64,000 nucleotides of DNA from Thalassobacillus devorans (GTDB lineage: Bacteria; Bacillota; Bacilli; Bacillales; Halobacillaceae), in assembly GCF_011761345.1 (NCBI RefSeq), contig NZ_JAASRY010000001.1:930001-994000 (forward strand), read 5' to 3'. This document shows, piece after piece, positions 28,598-37,765 of this stretch (position 1 is the first letter of the stretch; each line of letters opens with the position of its first letter). Both the position numbers and the translations under genes were made by a program. A model generated the notes under the pieces. It did not search any database. It was not told the DNA's origin and worked only from the letters and a program-made list of their open reading frames with translations.

Positions 28598-29521
28598 ATG
28601 GAAATGGTATTACCGAACCGGTTGCATAAAGGTGATAAAGTAGGCGTAATCGCCCCGGCCAGCCCACCAAATATCGATCAACTGAACAAGGCGATTCCAT
28701 TTTTGGAATCACTTGGGCTCGAAGTCGTTATAGCTGACCATGTGGAAGATGTTCATGGTTACCTTGCAGGAACAGATGAGGAGCGTTTAGCTGATGTGCA
28801 TGATATGTTTGCCCGCCCTGATATAAAAGGAATCTTCTGTGCCGGCGGTGGTTATGGAACAGGAAGGATTGCTGATAAGATTGATTATGAGCTGATCCGG
28901 AAAAATCCGAAAATCTTCTGGGGCTACAGTGATATCACTTACTTACATACAGCAATCCGCCAAAAAACAGGACTTGTAACTTTCCATGGCCCGATGCTCA
29001 GTTCGGATATTGGAAAAGATGACTTTCATGATGAATCAAAAACAATGTTTCACCAATTATTTTTTTCGCAGCCTTTGACTTACAACGAATCCCTTGCTCC
29101 ATTAACCGTCATTGCAGAAGGGGAGGGAAGGGGAGAATTGACAGGGGGCAATCTTTCATTGCTTGTCAGTACATTAGGAACTCCTTTTGAGGTTGACACA
29201 AAGGGGAAACTACTGTTAATCGAAGATATTGATGAAGAACCTTACCGGATTGACGGCATGTTGAATCAATTGAGGTTAAGTGGCAAGTTCCATGACGCTG
29301 CCGGTATTGTCGTTGGTGATTTCATGAACGCCGAACCCTCCAAACGAAAAGCATCTCTTAGTCTATCACAAGTATTGAAAGATTATTTGAGTGGGCTTGC
29401 AAAACCAGTTGTGGCAGGATTCAAAATCGGTCACTGCCAGCCGCATTTCGCCATACCTTTGGGAGTCGAAGCAGAACTCTCTTCCAACGGGACGTTGAAA
29501 ATTTCGCCTGGTGTTAAGTAA
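28598..29521 (+). CDS. ykfA: Murein peptide L,D-carboxypeptidase-like protein (S66 family, LdcA/MccF)
   Basis: A protein of 305-307 residues of the serine peptidase family S66. The nucleophile is Ser111 in WGYSDITYLHTAI, preceded by CAGGGYGTGRIADKI; the GGNLSLLVSTLGTP and GHCQPHFAIPLG segments carry the Glu and His of the triad. It probably trims murein peptides or related amides. ATG 28598 and ATG 28604 are both possible; the GAGGGA site fits 28604 better. It follows element A by 23 bp and, with ykfBCD, completes the peptide-recycling half of the operon. Confidence 0.9.
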   Translation: MEMVLPNRLHKGDKVGVIAPASPPNIDQLNKAIPFLESLGLEVVIADHVEDVHGYLAGTDEERLADVHDMFARPDIKGIFCAGGGYGTGRIADKIDYELIRKNPKIFWGYSDITYLHTAIRQKTGLVTFHGPMLSSDIGKDDFHDESKTMFHQLFFSQPLTYNESLAPLTVIAEGEGRGELTGGNLSLLVSTLGTPFEVDTKGKLLLIEDIDEEPYRIDGMLNQLRLSGKFHDAAGIVVGDFMNAEPSKRKASLSLSQVLKDYLSGLAKPVVAGFKIGHCQPHFAIPLGVEAELSSNGTLKISPGVK

Positions 29522-29541
29522 ATGAGTAGAGGAGTGCTCTA

Positions 29542-30660
29542 ATGCATATTAAAAAAATAGAAACGATGCGTATTGCTGTCCCCTTACATACCCCTTTCAA
29601 AACTGCACTCCGGACAGTAACCGAAGCGGAAGCGATCGTAGTGAAAATGACCTGTAATGAAGGAATCACCGGATGGGGAGAAGCACCGCCAACGCATGTG
29701 ATTACAGGAGAAAGTCTGGATAGTATCGAAACCGCTATTAAAAAAATTATTGCTCCAAATTTGATTGGACACTCTCTCTTGGGGAGGGAGAGGGTTTTTG
29801 AAATCCTCCACACAGTTTTGGTTGGAAATACGAGTGCAAAAGCAGCAGTAGATATGGCCTTATATGATTGTCTCAGTCAGTTTGCAGGTATGCCCCTATT
29901 CCAGTTTCTTGGTGGATATCGCAACCGTTTGGAAACCGACTATACCGTAAGTGTCAATGAAGTCGAAGAAATGGCAGACGACGCTGCACGCTACATACAA
30001 AATGGGTTTACTGCTTTAAAGGTGAAGGTGGGCAAAGATGATATCGAAACGGATATTCAAAGAATCAAGGCTGTCCGCCAGGCAGCAGGGGAAGCTGCAG
30101 TGATCCGCCTCGATGCCAATCAAGGCTGGAAACCGAAAGAAGCCATCTATGCCATCAGAAAAATGGAAGACCTTGATCTGAACATAGAATTAGTAGAACA
30201 GCCGGTTAAAGCTCATGATCTTCAAGGATTGAAACAAGTGAAAGACCATGTTGATACACCAATCATGGCTGATGAAAGTGTATTCTCCATGTATGATGCC
30301 AGAAAAGTGCTGGAATCAGAGAGTGCCGATTTCATTAACATCAAGCTGATGAAAAGTGGTGGCATCTATCACGCTATGAAAATATGCACCTTGGCAGAAA
30401 GCTTTGGAGTAGAATGCATGGTAGGGAGCATGATTGAGACGAAGCTTGGTATTACCGCTGCTAGCCACTTTGCTGCCAGTCAGAAAAATGTCACCCGTTA
30501 CGATTTCGATGCACCGCTGATGCTGGCGGATGACATAGTGGAAGGCGGAATCCATTACCAGGGGAAACGGATTCACTTGCCGGAAGAAAGCAGCGGTCTT
30601 GGTATTTCGGAGATAAAAAAACAATACATCCAGAATAAAGGGAGTGTTTCCAATGCTTGA
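29542..30660 (+). CDS. ykfB: L-Ala-D/L-Glu epimerase (enolase superfamily)
   Basis: A 372-residue enzyme that interconverts L-Ala-D-Glu and L-Ala-L-Glu, so that murein dipeptide can be hydrolysed. The muconate-cycloisomerase fold is shown by the catalytic KxK (K160, K162 in ALKVKVG), the metal ligands in LDANQGW, VEQPV and MADES, and the second catalytic lysine in NIKLMKSGG. The start is ATG 29542 after GAGGAGTG. Its end overlaps the start of ykfC by 8 bp. Confidence 0.93.
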   Translation: MHIKKIETMRIAVPLHTPFKTALRTVTEAEAIVVKMTCNEGITGWGEAPPTHVITGESLDSIETAIKKIIAPNLIGHSLLGRERVFEILHTVLVGNTSAKAAVDMALYDCLSQFAGMPLFQFLGGYRNRLETDYTVSVNEVEEMADDAARYIQNGFTALKVKVGKDDIETDIQRIKAVRQAAGEAAVIRLDANQGWKPKEAIYAIRKMEDLDLNIELVEQPVKAHDLQGLKQVKDHVDTPIMADESVFSMYDARKVLESESADFINIKLMKSGGIYHAMKICTLAESFGVECMVGSMIETKLGITAASHFAASQKNVTRYDFDAPLMLADDIVEGGIHYQGKRIHLPEESSGLGISEIKKQYIQNKGSVSNA

Positions 30661-31594
30661 AGGAACACATGAAAACTATATCGTCAACGTTTCTGTCGCT
30701 ACGGTATGGACATCACCGAATTCCCCGCGGAAACTTGATGAGCCCGGGTTGACCAATCCTGTAAAATTAAAGGAATGGCTGGCCCTATTAACAAAAGAAA
30801 AGCGGCTCGAGCTGTGCGATAAAAACCTGGTACAATCCCAACTATTATATGGAGAAGAAGTGCTGGTTACGGATAAAAGTGAAGATTGGGCGCATGTCAT
30901 CATACCGTCACAACCATCCAAAAAAGATGAACGCGGCTACCCTGGCTGGGTTCCGATGACGCAACTGCAGCCGATTACGAGGGAGTTTTGGGAAAGAGAA
31001 AAATCAGCCGTTGTCGCTACAAAGATGAGTACCCTGCAAAAGGAAACGGGCAAACCCATCCTCGAATTAAGCTATATGACGACACTTCCTGTACAAGAGA
31101 TTCTGGAAGATTCCGTCCGGGTCAGCTCTCCCCATGGCACAGCATATCTGGAGAAAAAGGACATTACCATCTATTCCGAATCCCTTGGGATGAAGAAAGA
31201 AAACGGCACGAATATTGTTCGTATGGGAGAGGCATTCACAGGACTTTCTTATTTTTGGGGCGGCATGAGTGCCTATGGTTATGACTGTTCCGGTTTTGCC
31301 TACAACATGCATAAAGCTGCAGGCTACCAAATACCGAGGGATGCCACTGACCAGGCTATGGCAGGGGTGGAAATATCTTTCGATCACCTGATGCCGGGCG
31401 ACTTGTTGTTTTTTGCATATGAAGAAGGAAAAGGCAGGATTCATCACGTCGGCATCTACCATGAAGAAGGGAAGATGATCCATTCGCCAAGCACTGGCAA
31501 AGGAATCGAAATAACTTCATTAACAGGTACGATTTATGAGAAAGAACTTTGTGCAGCCAGACGGTACTGGCAGGAGACGGAGGGACCAGCATGA
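30653..31594 (+). CDS. ykfC: Gamma-D-glutamyl-L-diamino acid endopeptidase (NlpC/P60, YkfC)
   Basis: A 313-residue cytosolic-type NlpC/P60 cysteine peptidase (dipeptidyl-peptidase VI) cutting between D-Glu and the diamino acid of free murein peptides. Two SH3b-like domains (about 1-180, with [17 protein letters not shown]) precede the catalytic domain: Cys212 in [13 protein letters not shown] and His in RIHHVGIYH. No signal peptide is present, in agreement with a recycling role. AAGGGAG at 30638-30644 selects ATG 30653 over the upstream in-frame GTG. Confidence 0.93.
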   Translation: MLEGTHENYIVNVSVATVWTSPNSPRKLDEPGLTNPVKLKEWLALLTKEKRLELCDKNLVQSQLLYGEEVLVTDKSEDWAHVIIPSQPSKKDERGYPGWVPMTQLQPITREFWEREKSAVVATKMSTLQKETGKPILELSYMTTLPVQEILEDSVRVSSPHGTAYLEKKDITIYSESLGMKKENGTNIVRMGEAFTGLSYFWGGMSAYGYDCSGFAYNMHKAAGYQIPRDATDQAMAGVEISFDHLMPGDLLFFAYEEGKGRIHHVGIYHEEGKMIHSPSTGKGIEITSLTGTIYEKELCAARRYWQETEGPA

Positions 31595-32604
31595 ATAACA
31601 AAACGATTCTGCAAGTAAACGAATTGAAGAAGCACTTCAACCTGGGGAAAGGGCGTTTACTTAAAGCTGTCGATGGAGTGAGCTTTGACGTCTACCAGGG
31701 GGAAACGTTTGGGCTGGTAGGTGAATCCGGTTGTGGAAAGTCCACGATCGGAAGAACGATCATGGGACTATACAATCGTACAGACGGAAATGTGTTGTAT
31801 GAAGGAAATGACGTTCACCAATTGGATGAAGAGGGAAAATTTCAGTTCTATCGGAACATGCAGATGATCTTTCAGGATCCTTATGCCTCACTGAATCCAC
31901 GCTCAACAGTCGGTGAAATAATCTCTGAACCGATGATTGTGCATGATTTATATTCTAATAAAAAACAGCGGATGGAGCGGGTTTATGAACTGCTGGAAGA
32001 AGTAGGGCTGAACCGGAACCACGCAACACGGTATCCCCATGAATTCAGTGGCGGTCAAAGGCAGCGGATTGGGATTGCCCGGGCCTTGGCATTGAATCCC
32101 GATTTCATCATCGCAGACGAACCGATTTCCGCGCTTGATGTTTCTGTTCAGGCGCAAGTGGTAAATCTATTAGAGAGGCTGCAGGAAGAAAAAGGACTGA
32201 CCTATCTTTTTATCGCTCACGATCTTTCGATGGTACGCCATATCTCGGACCGCATTGGTGTCATGTATTTAGGACATCTGGTAGAGTTGACGGACAGTGA
32301 CAGCCTTTATGAAAACCCAAAACATCCCTATACACAAGCCTTGCTGTCAGCGATTCCAATACCAGATCCTGATGTAGAAGAGAAACGGGAGCGGATGATT
32401 CTCGAAGGGGAACTGCCAAGCCCAATCGATCCTCCAAGTGGCTGTGTTTTCCGAACACGCTGTCCCATGGCGATGGAGGCCTGTGCCACGACCAAACCTG
32501 TGTGGCAGGCCGTCGGTCACAACCATTTTGTAGCATGTCACCTTTATAATGATGGCATAGAAGACAAGACGCCATTAAAAGATAAACGTAAACTAATGAA
32601 TTAA
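31591..32604 (+). CDS. ykfD: Peptide ABC transporter ATPase (YkfD/DppF)
   Basis: A 337-residue ATPase, the second nucleotide-binding subunit expected for a DppBC channel. Walker A is GESGCGKS, the signature [15 protein letters not shown], Walker [13 protein letters not shown] and the switch His lies in FIAHDLSMV. The oligopeptide-type C-terminus has [17 protein letters not shown]. The stop of ykfC and ATG 31591 overlap (ATGA). The frame extends to 31549 but lacks a ribosome site there. It ends the operon. Confidence 0.94.
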   Translation: MNNKTILQVNELKKHFNLGKGRLLKAVDGVSFDVYQGETFGLVGESGCGKSTIGRTIMGLYNRTDGNVLYEGNDVHQLDEEGKFQFYRNMQMIFQDPYASLNPRSTVGEIISEPMIVHDLYSNKKQRMERVYELLEEVGLNRNHATRYPHEFSGGQRQRIGIARALALNPDFIIADEPISALDVSVQAQVVNLLERLQEEKGLTYLFIAHDLSMVRHISDRIGVMYLGHLVELTDSDSLYENPKHPYTQALLSAIPIPDPDVEEKRERMILEGELPSPIDPPSGCVFRTRCPMAMEACATTKPVWQAVGHNHFVACHLYNDGIEDKTPLKDKRKLMN

Positions 32605-32607
32605 GCA

Positions 32608-32658
32608 ACAAAGGCTCTCCGGCAAGTCTCTGATGACTAATCGGTGCAGCCTTTTTTT
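32608..32658 (+). terminator. Terminator of the dpp-ykf operon
   Basis: A short stem AAGGCT with AGCCTT closes a long, partly paired loop, followed by seven T's. The stem is modest, so termination may be incomplete. The 130 bp after it show nothing recognisable. Confidence 0.55.
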
Positions 32659-32787
32659 GTAAGGATTGCTAACGTATTGCAGCAAATAGATATCTTAAAC
32701 AGGCAAGCTGAAATATTTTTAAAAAACATAAGTGGTTCCACCAAGACATGACGCTGAGCATATTGAGCCCTTTAATAATGCTTATCC

Positions 32788-32816
32788 TTGCATTCACCCA
32801 TTTGGTATTATATATT
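32788..32816 (+). promoter_or_regulatory. SigA promoter of fapR-plsX-fabD-fabG
   Basis: TTGCAT (32788-32793) and TATATT (32811-32816) are 17 bp apart, directly upstream of the FapR operator. Confidence 0.75.
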
Positions 32817-32820
32817 ACTA

Positions 32821-32837
32821 TTAGTACCTAGTCACAA
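32821..32837 (+). promoter_or_regulatory. FapR operator
   Basis: TTAGTACCTAGTCACAA matches the FapR box (core TTAGTACCTA) and resembles the operator of B. subtilis fapR. It covers the expected transcription start. FapR leaves the site when malonyl-CoA or malonyl-ACP binds, which makes the fatty-acid genes feed-forward induced. Confidence 0.85.
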
Positions 32838-32858
32838 TTCGGACGGTGGATTAAAGAT

Positions 32859-33434
32859 ATGAAAAAGGATAAACGCACAAGGCAAAAAGAATTAAAAGAA
32901 ACCATCGAATCCACGCCATTCATTACCGATGAAGACCTGGCTAAGAAGTTCGGCGTCAGTATCCAGACGATACGACTGGATCGGATGGAGCTTTCCATTC
33001 CGGAACTTCGGGAAAGGATCAAATCTGTGGCAAGAAATGAATGGAATGAAACCGTAAAAGCATTACCCATTGAAGAAGTGATCGGTGAAATAATAGATTT
33101 AGAGTTGGATCAGCGAGCTATTTCCATTTTGGATATTGACCGTGAGCATGTATTTTCCCGAAATGATATCGCCCGGGGCCATCATTTGTTTGCCCAGGGG
33201 AATTCATTGGCGGTAGCGGTCATCAATGATGAATTGGCGCTTACGGCAAAAGCGGAAATACGGTTTACCCGACAGGTGACAAAAGGGGAAAGGGTCGTTG
33301 CTAAAGCTTCAGTTACCGGGGTAGACGAAAAAGGGCGGACGGTTGTAGAAGTAAACAGTTTTGTCGATAATGAAAAAGTGTTCTCCGGTATATTTGAAAT
33401 GTTTCGTTCGAATCAACAGAGGGGGCAGGAATAA
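32859..33434 (+). CDS. fapR: Transcriptional repressor of fatty acid and phospholipid genes FapR
   Basis: A 191-residue repressor. A DeoR-like helix-turn-helix (about residues 22-45, [20 protein letters not shown]) is joined to a hot-dog thioesterase-like effector domain (about 75-185) that binds malonyl-CoA. The family motif [17 protein letters not shown] is present. It controls its own operon through the box upstream. Its stop overlaps plsX. Confidence 0.95.
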   Translation: MKKDKRTRQKELKETIESTPFITDEDLAKKFGVSIQTIRLDRMELSIPELRERIKSVARNEWNETVKALPIEEVIGEIIDLELDQRAISILDIDREHVFSRNDIARGHHLFAQGNSLAVAVINDELALTAKAEIRFTRQVTKGERVVAKASVTGVDEKGRTVVEVNSFVDNEKVFSGIFEMFRSNQQRGQE

Positions 33435-34441
33435 TGAGAATCGCAATCGATGCGATGGGTGGCGACCATGCACCTGTAGAAATCGTCAAAGGTGCCATCC
33501 AGGCAGTTGAGGCAAATGAACAGCTTCAAATCACCCTGGTTGGGGATGAGGAACAAATCAAGCCATTAATAAAGGATACAAAAAATATAACGATTATACA
33601 TACAAAAGAAAAAATTACAAGCGAGGATGAACCGGTCCGGGCCGTACGCCGTAAAAAACAAGCTTCGATGGTACTTATGGCACAGGAAGTGAAAGAAGGA
33701 AGAGCGGATGCTTGTATTTCTGCAGGTAATACTGGAGCATTGATGAGCGCTGGCCTGTTCATTGTCGGCAGAATCAAGGGAATCGAACGCCCGGCGTTGA
33801 GTCCGACACTCCCGACGGTAGATGGAAAAGGATTCCTTCTCCTTGATGTCGGCGCTAATGTTGATGCTAAAGCGCAGCACCTCGTACAATATGCGATCAT
33901 GGGTTCCATCTACTCGGAGAAAGTCAGAGGAATCAAGCAGCCGAAAGTTGGCTTATTGAATGTTGGCACGGAAGATGGCAAAGGCAGTGACCTTGCTAAA
34001 AAAGCATTTGCCGGATTGAAAGAAGCACCGGTAGAGTTTGTCGGGAATGTCGAAGCCCGTGACCTCCTTGATGGAGTGGCGGATATTGTGGTAACCGACG
34101 GATTCAGTGGCAACATCGCCTTAAAAACAATTGAAGGTACAGCGATGACGATGTTTTCGATGATTAAAGAAACATTCATGTCCAATTTCAAAACGAAACT
34201 TGCTGCTGGTCTTGTCAAAAATGATTTGAAACAGTTGAAAGATAAACTTGACTATTCGGAATATGGAGGCGCTGGTCTATTCGGGCTTTCTGCCCCGGTC
34301 ATCAAAGCACATGGCTCGTCCAATGCCCGGGCAGTTTTCAATGCAATCAGGCAAGCGACCCATATGGCCGAAGAGGATGTTACCACGAAAATAGCTGAAA
34401 CAGTGAAAAGTATTCATGGAACAGAGGAGGAAGAAGCATGA
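33434..34441 (+). CDS. plsX: Phosphate acyltransferase PlsX
   Basis: A 335-residue soluble, membrane-associated enzyme that converts acyl-ACP and phosphate to acyl-phosphate, the donor for PlsY. Family segments: [36 protein letters not shown], and [14 protein letters not shown]. The ATG overlaps the fapR stop and its end overlaps fabD by 4 bp, showing tight coupling in the operon. Confidence 0.97.
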   Translation: MRIAIDAMGGDHAPVEIVKGAIQAVEANEQLQITLVGDEEQIKPLIKDTKNITIIHTKEKITSEDEPVRAVRRKKQASMVLMAQEVKEGRADACISAGNTGALMSAGLFIVGRIKGIERPALSPTLPTVDGKGFLLLDVGANVDAKAQHLVQYAIMGSIYSEKVRGIKQPKVGLLNVGTEDGKGSDLAKKAFAGLKEAPVEFVGNVEARDLLDGVADIVVTDGFSGNIALKTIEGTAMTMFSMIKETFMSNFKTKLAAGLVKNDLKQLKDKLDYSEYGGAGLFGLSAPVIKAHGSSNARAVFNAIRQATHMAEEDVTTKIAETVKSIHGTEEEEA

Positions 34442-35379
34442 AACGCGTAGCTTTTGTTTTCCCGGGCCAGGGTTCTCAGGAAGTCGGCATGGGGAAGGCT
34501 TTGTATGAAACTTATGATGAAGTGAAAGACTTATTTGAACAGGCAGATGAGGAGTTAAAAGTCCCTCTAACGAAACTTATGTTTGAGGGGCCCCAGGATG
34601 AGCTGACAAAAACGGAACATGCTCAGCCGGCACTGTTAATCAATAGTGCAGCGATTGTCAGCCTGCTTGAAAAAGAAGGAATTGAACCGGTAATGACTGC
34701 CGGCCACAGCCTTGGTGAGTATAGCGCACTGGTGGCCTCAAAGGCACTTAAGCCGCTTGCAGCGGCTGCACTGGTGCAGAAGCGCGGCCAGTTGATGGAA
34801 CATGCCTACCCGACTGGTAAGGGAGCCATGGCAGCAGTGTTAGGGCTGGATCAAGATGCAATCCAGAACGTTTTGGATGGTATGAAGGACGATGAAGTCG
34901 TTGATTTAGCGAACATCAATTGCCCTGGCCAAATTGTTATCTCCGGCAGTAAAGAAGGGGTGGATCAAGCTTCTGAACAACTGAAGGAAGCAGGAGCAAA
35001 ACGTGTCCTGCCGCTGAATGTCAGTGGTCCTTTCCATTCACGTCTAATGAAACCGGCGAGCGAAGACTTTTCTGAAGCTCTGAAGAACACGGAACTTTCT
35101 GATGCTTCTATTCCGGTATATGCCAACGTGACAGCTGAACCTGTAACTGATAAGCAAATGATCGAAGAATTGTTAATCGAGCAGCTGTATTCTCCTGTCC
35201 GCTTCCAGCAAATTTTAGAAAAGTTTGTCGAACAGGATATTGACGCTATTGTGGAAGTCGGACATGGTAAAGTATTGAGCGGATTGGTTCGAAAAGTTAA
35301 ACGCAGAATGAAGACATTCCAAATTCAGGATCCAGAAACATTACAAGCATTCATCGATTGGTATAAGGAGGATTCATAA
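34438..35379 (+). CDS. fabD: Malonyl-CoA:ACP transacylase FabD
   Basis: The 313-residue enzyme loads malonate onto acyl carrier protein. The catalytic Ser is in [10 protein letters not shown], the conserved His in SGPFHSRLM, and the N-terminus has the [14 protein letters not shown] motif. It uses an ATGA overlap with plsX and its stop overlaps the fabG start by one base. Confidence 0.97.
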   Translation: MKRVAFVFPGQGSQEVGMGKALYETYDEVKDLFEQADEELKVPLTKLMFEGPQDELTKTEHAQPALLINSAAIVSLLEKEGIEPVMTAGHSLGEYSALVASKALKPLAAAALVQKRGQLMEHAYPTGKGAMAAVLGLDQDAIQNVLDGMKDDEVVDLANINCPGQIVISGSKEGVDQASEQLKEAGAKRVLPLNVSGPFHSRLMKPASEDFSEALKNTELSDASIPVYANVTAEPVTDKQMIEELLIEQLYSPVRFQQILEKFVEQDIDAIVEVGHGKVLSGLVRKVKRRMKTFQIQDPETLQAFIDWYKEDS

Positions 35380-36119
35380 TGCTGGAAAATCAAGTAGCAC
35401 TTGTCACAGGCGCTTCCCGAGGAATTGGACGTGCCATTGCGCTGGAATTAGCTGATAAAGGGGCCGCGGTTGCGGTAAACTATGCGGGCAGTGAAGCGAA
35501 GGCGCAGGAAGTGGTAGATGAGATAGAGGCTAATGGCGGAAAAGCTGTGAAAATCCAGGCAAATGTATCGAAGGAAGCCGAAGTTAAAGATATGGTTAAA
35601 ACAACGATTGAAGCATTCGGCCGTCTTGATATATTAGTTAATAACGCTGGCATCACGAAGGATAATTTACTGATGCGGATGAAAGAAGAGGAATTCGATC
35701 AAGTAATTGATACAAATCTGAAAGGCGTGTTTCTGACTACTAAAGCTGTAACCCGCCAGATGATGAAACAAAAAAGCGGACGTATCATCAACATCGCTTC
35801 TATCGTAGGTGTGTCCGGAAACCCGGGTCAGGCTAATTACGTAGCTGCTAAAGCTGGAGTAATCGGTATGACCAAATCCAATGCCAAGGAACTTGCTACA
35901 AGGAATATCCTTGTTAATGCTGTAGCTCCTGGTTTCATTACAACTGACATGACAGATGAGCTGACAGAAGAGCAGCGGGAGGAAATGCTTAAGATGATCC
36001 CGCTTAACCGTTTAGGAGAAGGAAAAGATATCGCCAATGTGGTTCGCTTCCTTGCTTCTGAGGACAGCAGCTATATGACTGGACAGACGCTTCATGTTGA
36101 TGGCGGCATGGTTATGTAA
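35379..36119 (+). CDS. fabG: 3-oxoacyl-[acyl-carrier-protein] reductase FabG
   Basis: A 246-residue short-chain dehydrogenase that reduces 3-oxoacyl-ACP with NADPH. It has [16 protein letters not shown], the catalytic Ser in NIASIVG and the YxxxK in YVAAKAG. The C-terminal [12 protein letters not shown] is typical. It follows fabD directly. Confidence 0.97.
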   Translation: MLENQVALVTGASRGIGRAIALELADKGAAVAVNYAGSEAKAQEVVDEIEANGGKAVKIQANVSKEAEVKDMVKTTIEAFGRLDILVNNAGITKDNLLMRMKEEEFDQVIDTNLKGVFLTTKAVTRQMMKQKSGRIINIASIVGVSGNPGQANYVAAKAGVIGMTKSNAKELATRNILVNAVAPGFITTDMTDELTEEQREEMLKMIPLNRLGEGKDIANVVRFLASEDSSYMTGQTLHVDGGMVM

Positions 36120-36221
36120 GGATTTATCCGGTTAAATTTGCCGGTTGAAATCATAAATATTTGAATCATCTAGTTTTTCGAGGAAAACTCATTTATAATA
36201 ACGGAAGGGAGGTGAAGTCTT

Positions 36222-36455
36222 ATGGCAGATACATTTGATCGTGTCAAACAAATCATTGTCGATCGTCTTGATGTAGATGAATCTAAGGTCACAATGGAGG
36301 CTTCCTTCAAAGATGATCTTGAAGCGGATTCTTTGGATGTAGTTGAGCTTGTTATGGAGCTTGAAGATGAATTCGATACGGAGATCGCTGATGAAGAAGC
36401 AGAAAAAATTAATACTGTTGGTGACGCTGTGAATTACATAAACAGCATCCAATAA
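36222..36455 (+). CDS. acpP: Acyl carrier protein
   Basis: A 77-residue acidic four-helix protein. Ser37 in the [14 protein letters not shown] motif carries the 4'-phosphopantetheine. GGGAGGTG precedes ATG 36222. The 102-bp gap before it holds a TATAAT at about 36195 and an 18-nt palindrome (AGTTTTTCGAGGAAAACT, about 36170-36187), so it may have its own promoter to make the high level needed. Confidence 0.97.
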   Translation: MADTFDRVKQIIVDRLDVDESKVTMEASFKDDLEADSLDVVELVMELEDEFDTEIADEEAEKINTVGDAVNYINSIQ

Positions 36456-36464
36456 CAGTTTGGC

Positions 36465-36493
36465 AAGGTGCTGTCCAATATCTGGACAGCCCT
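36465..36493 (+). other. Hairpin between acpP and rnc
   Basis: GCTGTCCA pairs with TGGACAGC around a 4- to 5-nt loop. There is no T-run. It could stabilise the acpP message or be a processing site; rnc, encoding RNase III, follows. Confidence 0.5.
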
Positions 36494-36536
36494 TCCTATA
36501 TGTCGTCAATACTAACTGAAAGGGTTTAGGTGAGCG

Positions 36537-37229
36537 ATGGAGGACTTTTCAACCTTTCAAAAGAAAATTGGTATCCACTTCGAAAATATCGAACTTTTAA
36601 AACAAGCATTTACCCATTCATCTTATGTGAATGAGCATCGTAAGACAGAGCGTAAGGATAATGAGCGTCTCGAATTTCTTGGTGACGCTGTGCTGGAACT
36701 TGGTGTCTCCCAGTATCTTTACCGTAAGTACCCGGACATGAGTGAAGGCGAGTTGACGAAGCTTCGCGCTTCAATCGTCTGTGAAATCTCTCTGGTACGG
36801 TTTGCTGATGAATTGAATTTCAGTGAGCTGATCCAATTAGGAAAAGGGGAAGAGATGACAGGCGGCAGAAATCGCCCAGCCTTGCTTGCGGATGTATTTG
36901 AAGCATTTATTGGTGCTCTTTATCTGGATCAGGGGTACGAGGCAGTCCTTGCCTTTTTGGAGAAATATGTATATCCAAAGGTGAAAAAAGGTGCTTTTTC
37001 GCATGCGATGGATTTCAAAAGCCAATTGCAGGAAGTAGTGCAGCGGGAAAAGAACAGGGTAATCGAATATGAGATTATGGAAGAGCTTGGCCCGGCCCAT
37101 AATCGAGAATTCGTAGCCCATGTCCGTATTCAGGATGAGACCGCCGGCATAGGCATCGGCCGCACAAAAAAAGAAGCAGAACAAAAAGCAGCTGAAGAAG
37201 CACTCCGAAAAGCAGGAGCATGTAAGTAG
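36537..37229 (+). CDS. rnc: Ribonuclease III
   Basis: A 230-residue double-strand-specific endonuclease for rRNA processing and small cytoplasmic RNA maturation. The RNase III domain has the signature [15 protein letters not shown] and the second acidic site in [18 protein letters not shown]-terminal double-stranded RNA-binding domain begins near residue 160 ([29 protein letters not shown]). ATG 36537 follows GGTGAGCG. In B. subtilis smc follows directly; here a repeat-rich gap and a small gene intervene. Confidence 0.96.
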   Translation: MEDFSTFQKKIGIHFENIELLKQAFTHSSYVNEHRKTERKDNERLEFLGDAVLELGVSQYLYRKYPDMSEGELTKLRASIVCEISLVRFADELNFSELIQLGKGEEMTGGRNRPALLADVFEAFIGALYLDQGYEAVLAFLEKYVYPKVKKGAFSHAMDFKSQLQEVVQREKNRVIEYEIMEELGPAHNREFVAHVRIQDETAGIGIGRTKKEAEQKAAEEALRKAGACK

Positions 37230-37230
37230 T

Positions 37231-37375
37231 AACAAAAGCGCAAGCGCCTTGCTAGTAAGGACGTTCGACTAAAAAAACGGCACGTCCTGTGCCAACGTCG
37301 AACTGACCTGCATCCTGCAGGCCTCCGACAAGCTTAAGACAAGCCTCGCCGTGACGTTCTTTGTACTTTTAGACC
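37231..37375. repeat. Hairpin repeat module D1 with GTCCT loop
   Basis: AAAAGCGCAAGCGCC begins the module. Then GTTCGAC (37263-37269) pairs with GTCGAAC (37297-37303) around an inner hairpin GGCAC-GTCCT-GTGCC (37279-37293). A further small hairpin CCTGCA-TCC-TGCAGG (37307-37321) follows, then a CCGACAAGCTTAAGACAAGC segment of a type I recall from other Bacillaceae spacers. No coding potential is seen. Confidence 0.7.
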
Positions 37376-37457
37376 AATTAAGTTTAAAAAGGTTTAAAGT
37401 ATAAGTAAAACTAAGGCTTTCGCCATAAAGCATTGGCGATAAGCCAAGTTTTACTAA
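37364..37457. repeat. Direct repeat copy 1 with bidirectional hairpin
   Basis: An AT-rich stretch containing TTTAAAGTATAAG is followed by a hairpin of AAGGCTTTCGCCA with TGGCGATAAGCC and flanking AAAACT/AGTTTT. A second copy lies at 37657-37756. Confidence 0.7.
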
Positions 37458-37493
37458 TCACAGAGAGGATTGACTTAAGACCTCGAGGGGGTA

Positions 37494-37570
37494 GGCGCTG
37501 GCCGATGAAAACGCCACGTCCTGTGGCGTCATCGGCACTAGCACGTCCTGTGCGTCGGAGCTGGATGAGA
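37494..37570. repeat. Hairpin repeat module D2 with GTCCT loops
   Basis: GCCGATGA (37501-37508) pairs with TCATCGGC (37529-37536) around GCCAC-GTCCT-GTGGC (37513-37527). A second hairpin GCAC-GTCCT-GTGC follows at 37541-37553. The architecture (outer stem, AAAC bulge, inner stem, GTCCT loop) repeats that of D1. Confidence 0.7.
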
Positions 37571-37626
37571 CTCACAATCTAACGTTGTCTACAAAAAGAC
37601 AAGTTTATAATTTCCTAGTCTATAAC

Positions 37627-37653
37627 AAAGCCGCGCAAATGCTGCGCGGCTTT
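37627..37653. repeat. Hairpin AAAGCCGCGC / GCGCGGCTTT
   Basis: A 10-11 bp GC-rich stem with an AATGC loop sits between the hairpin modules and copy 2 of the direct repeat. Arms and part of the loop match the hairpin at 1312-1348. Confidence 0.7.
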
Positions 37654-37656
37654 CTG

Positions 37657-37756
37657 TTGCACTTTAAGAAAATTTAAATTTGTCAAAGGGTTAAAGTATA
37701 AGAAAATACTAAGGCTTTCGCCATAAGTTCTTGGCGATAAGCCTTGTTTTTCTAAG
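37657..37756. repeat. Direct repeat copy 2; probable bidirectional terminator
   Basis: It shares TTAAAGTATAAG and ACTAAGGCTTTCGCCATAA with copy 1. The hairpin AAGGCTTTCGCCA with TGGCGATAAGCCTT (37711-37745) is followed by GTTTTTC on the plus strand and a T-rich run on the minus strand. It could end the DUF1128 gene transcript, whose stop is at 37766. Confidence 0.7.
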
Positions 37757-37765
37757 CTTTCCCTA

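Noticed and set aside
37231-37756. tRNA or small-RNA gene in the rnc-smc gap
   Set aside because: Hairpins are present but no cloverleaf or recognisable RNA class. The structure is better explained by intergenic repeats.
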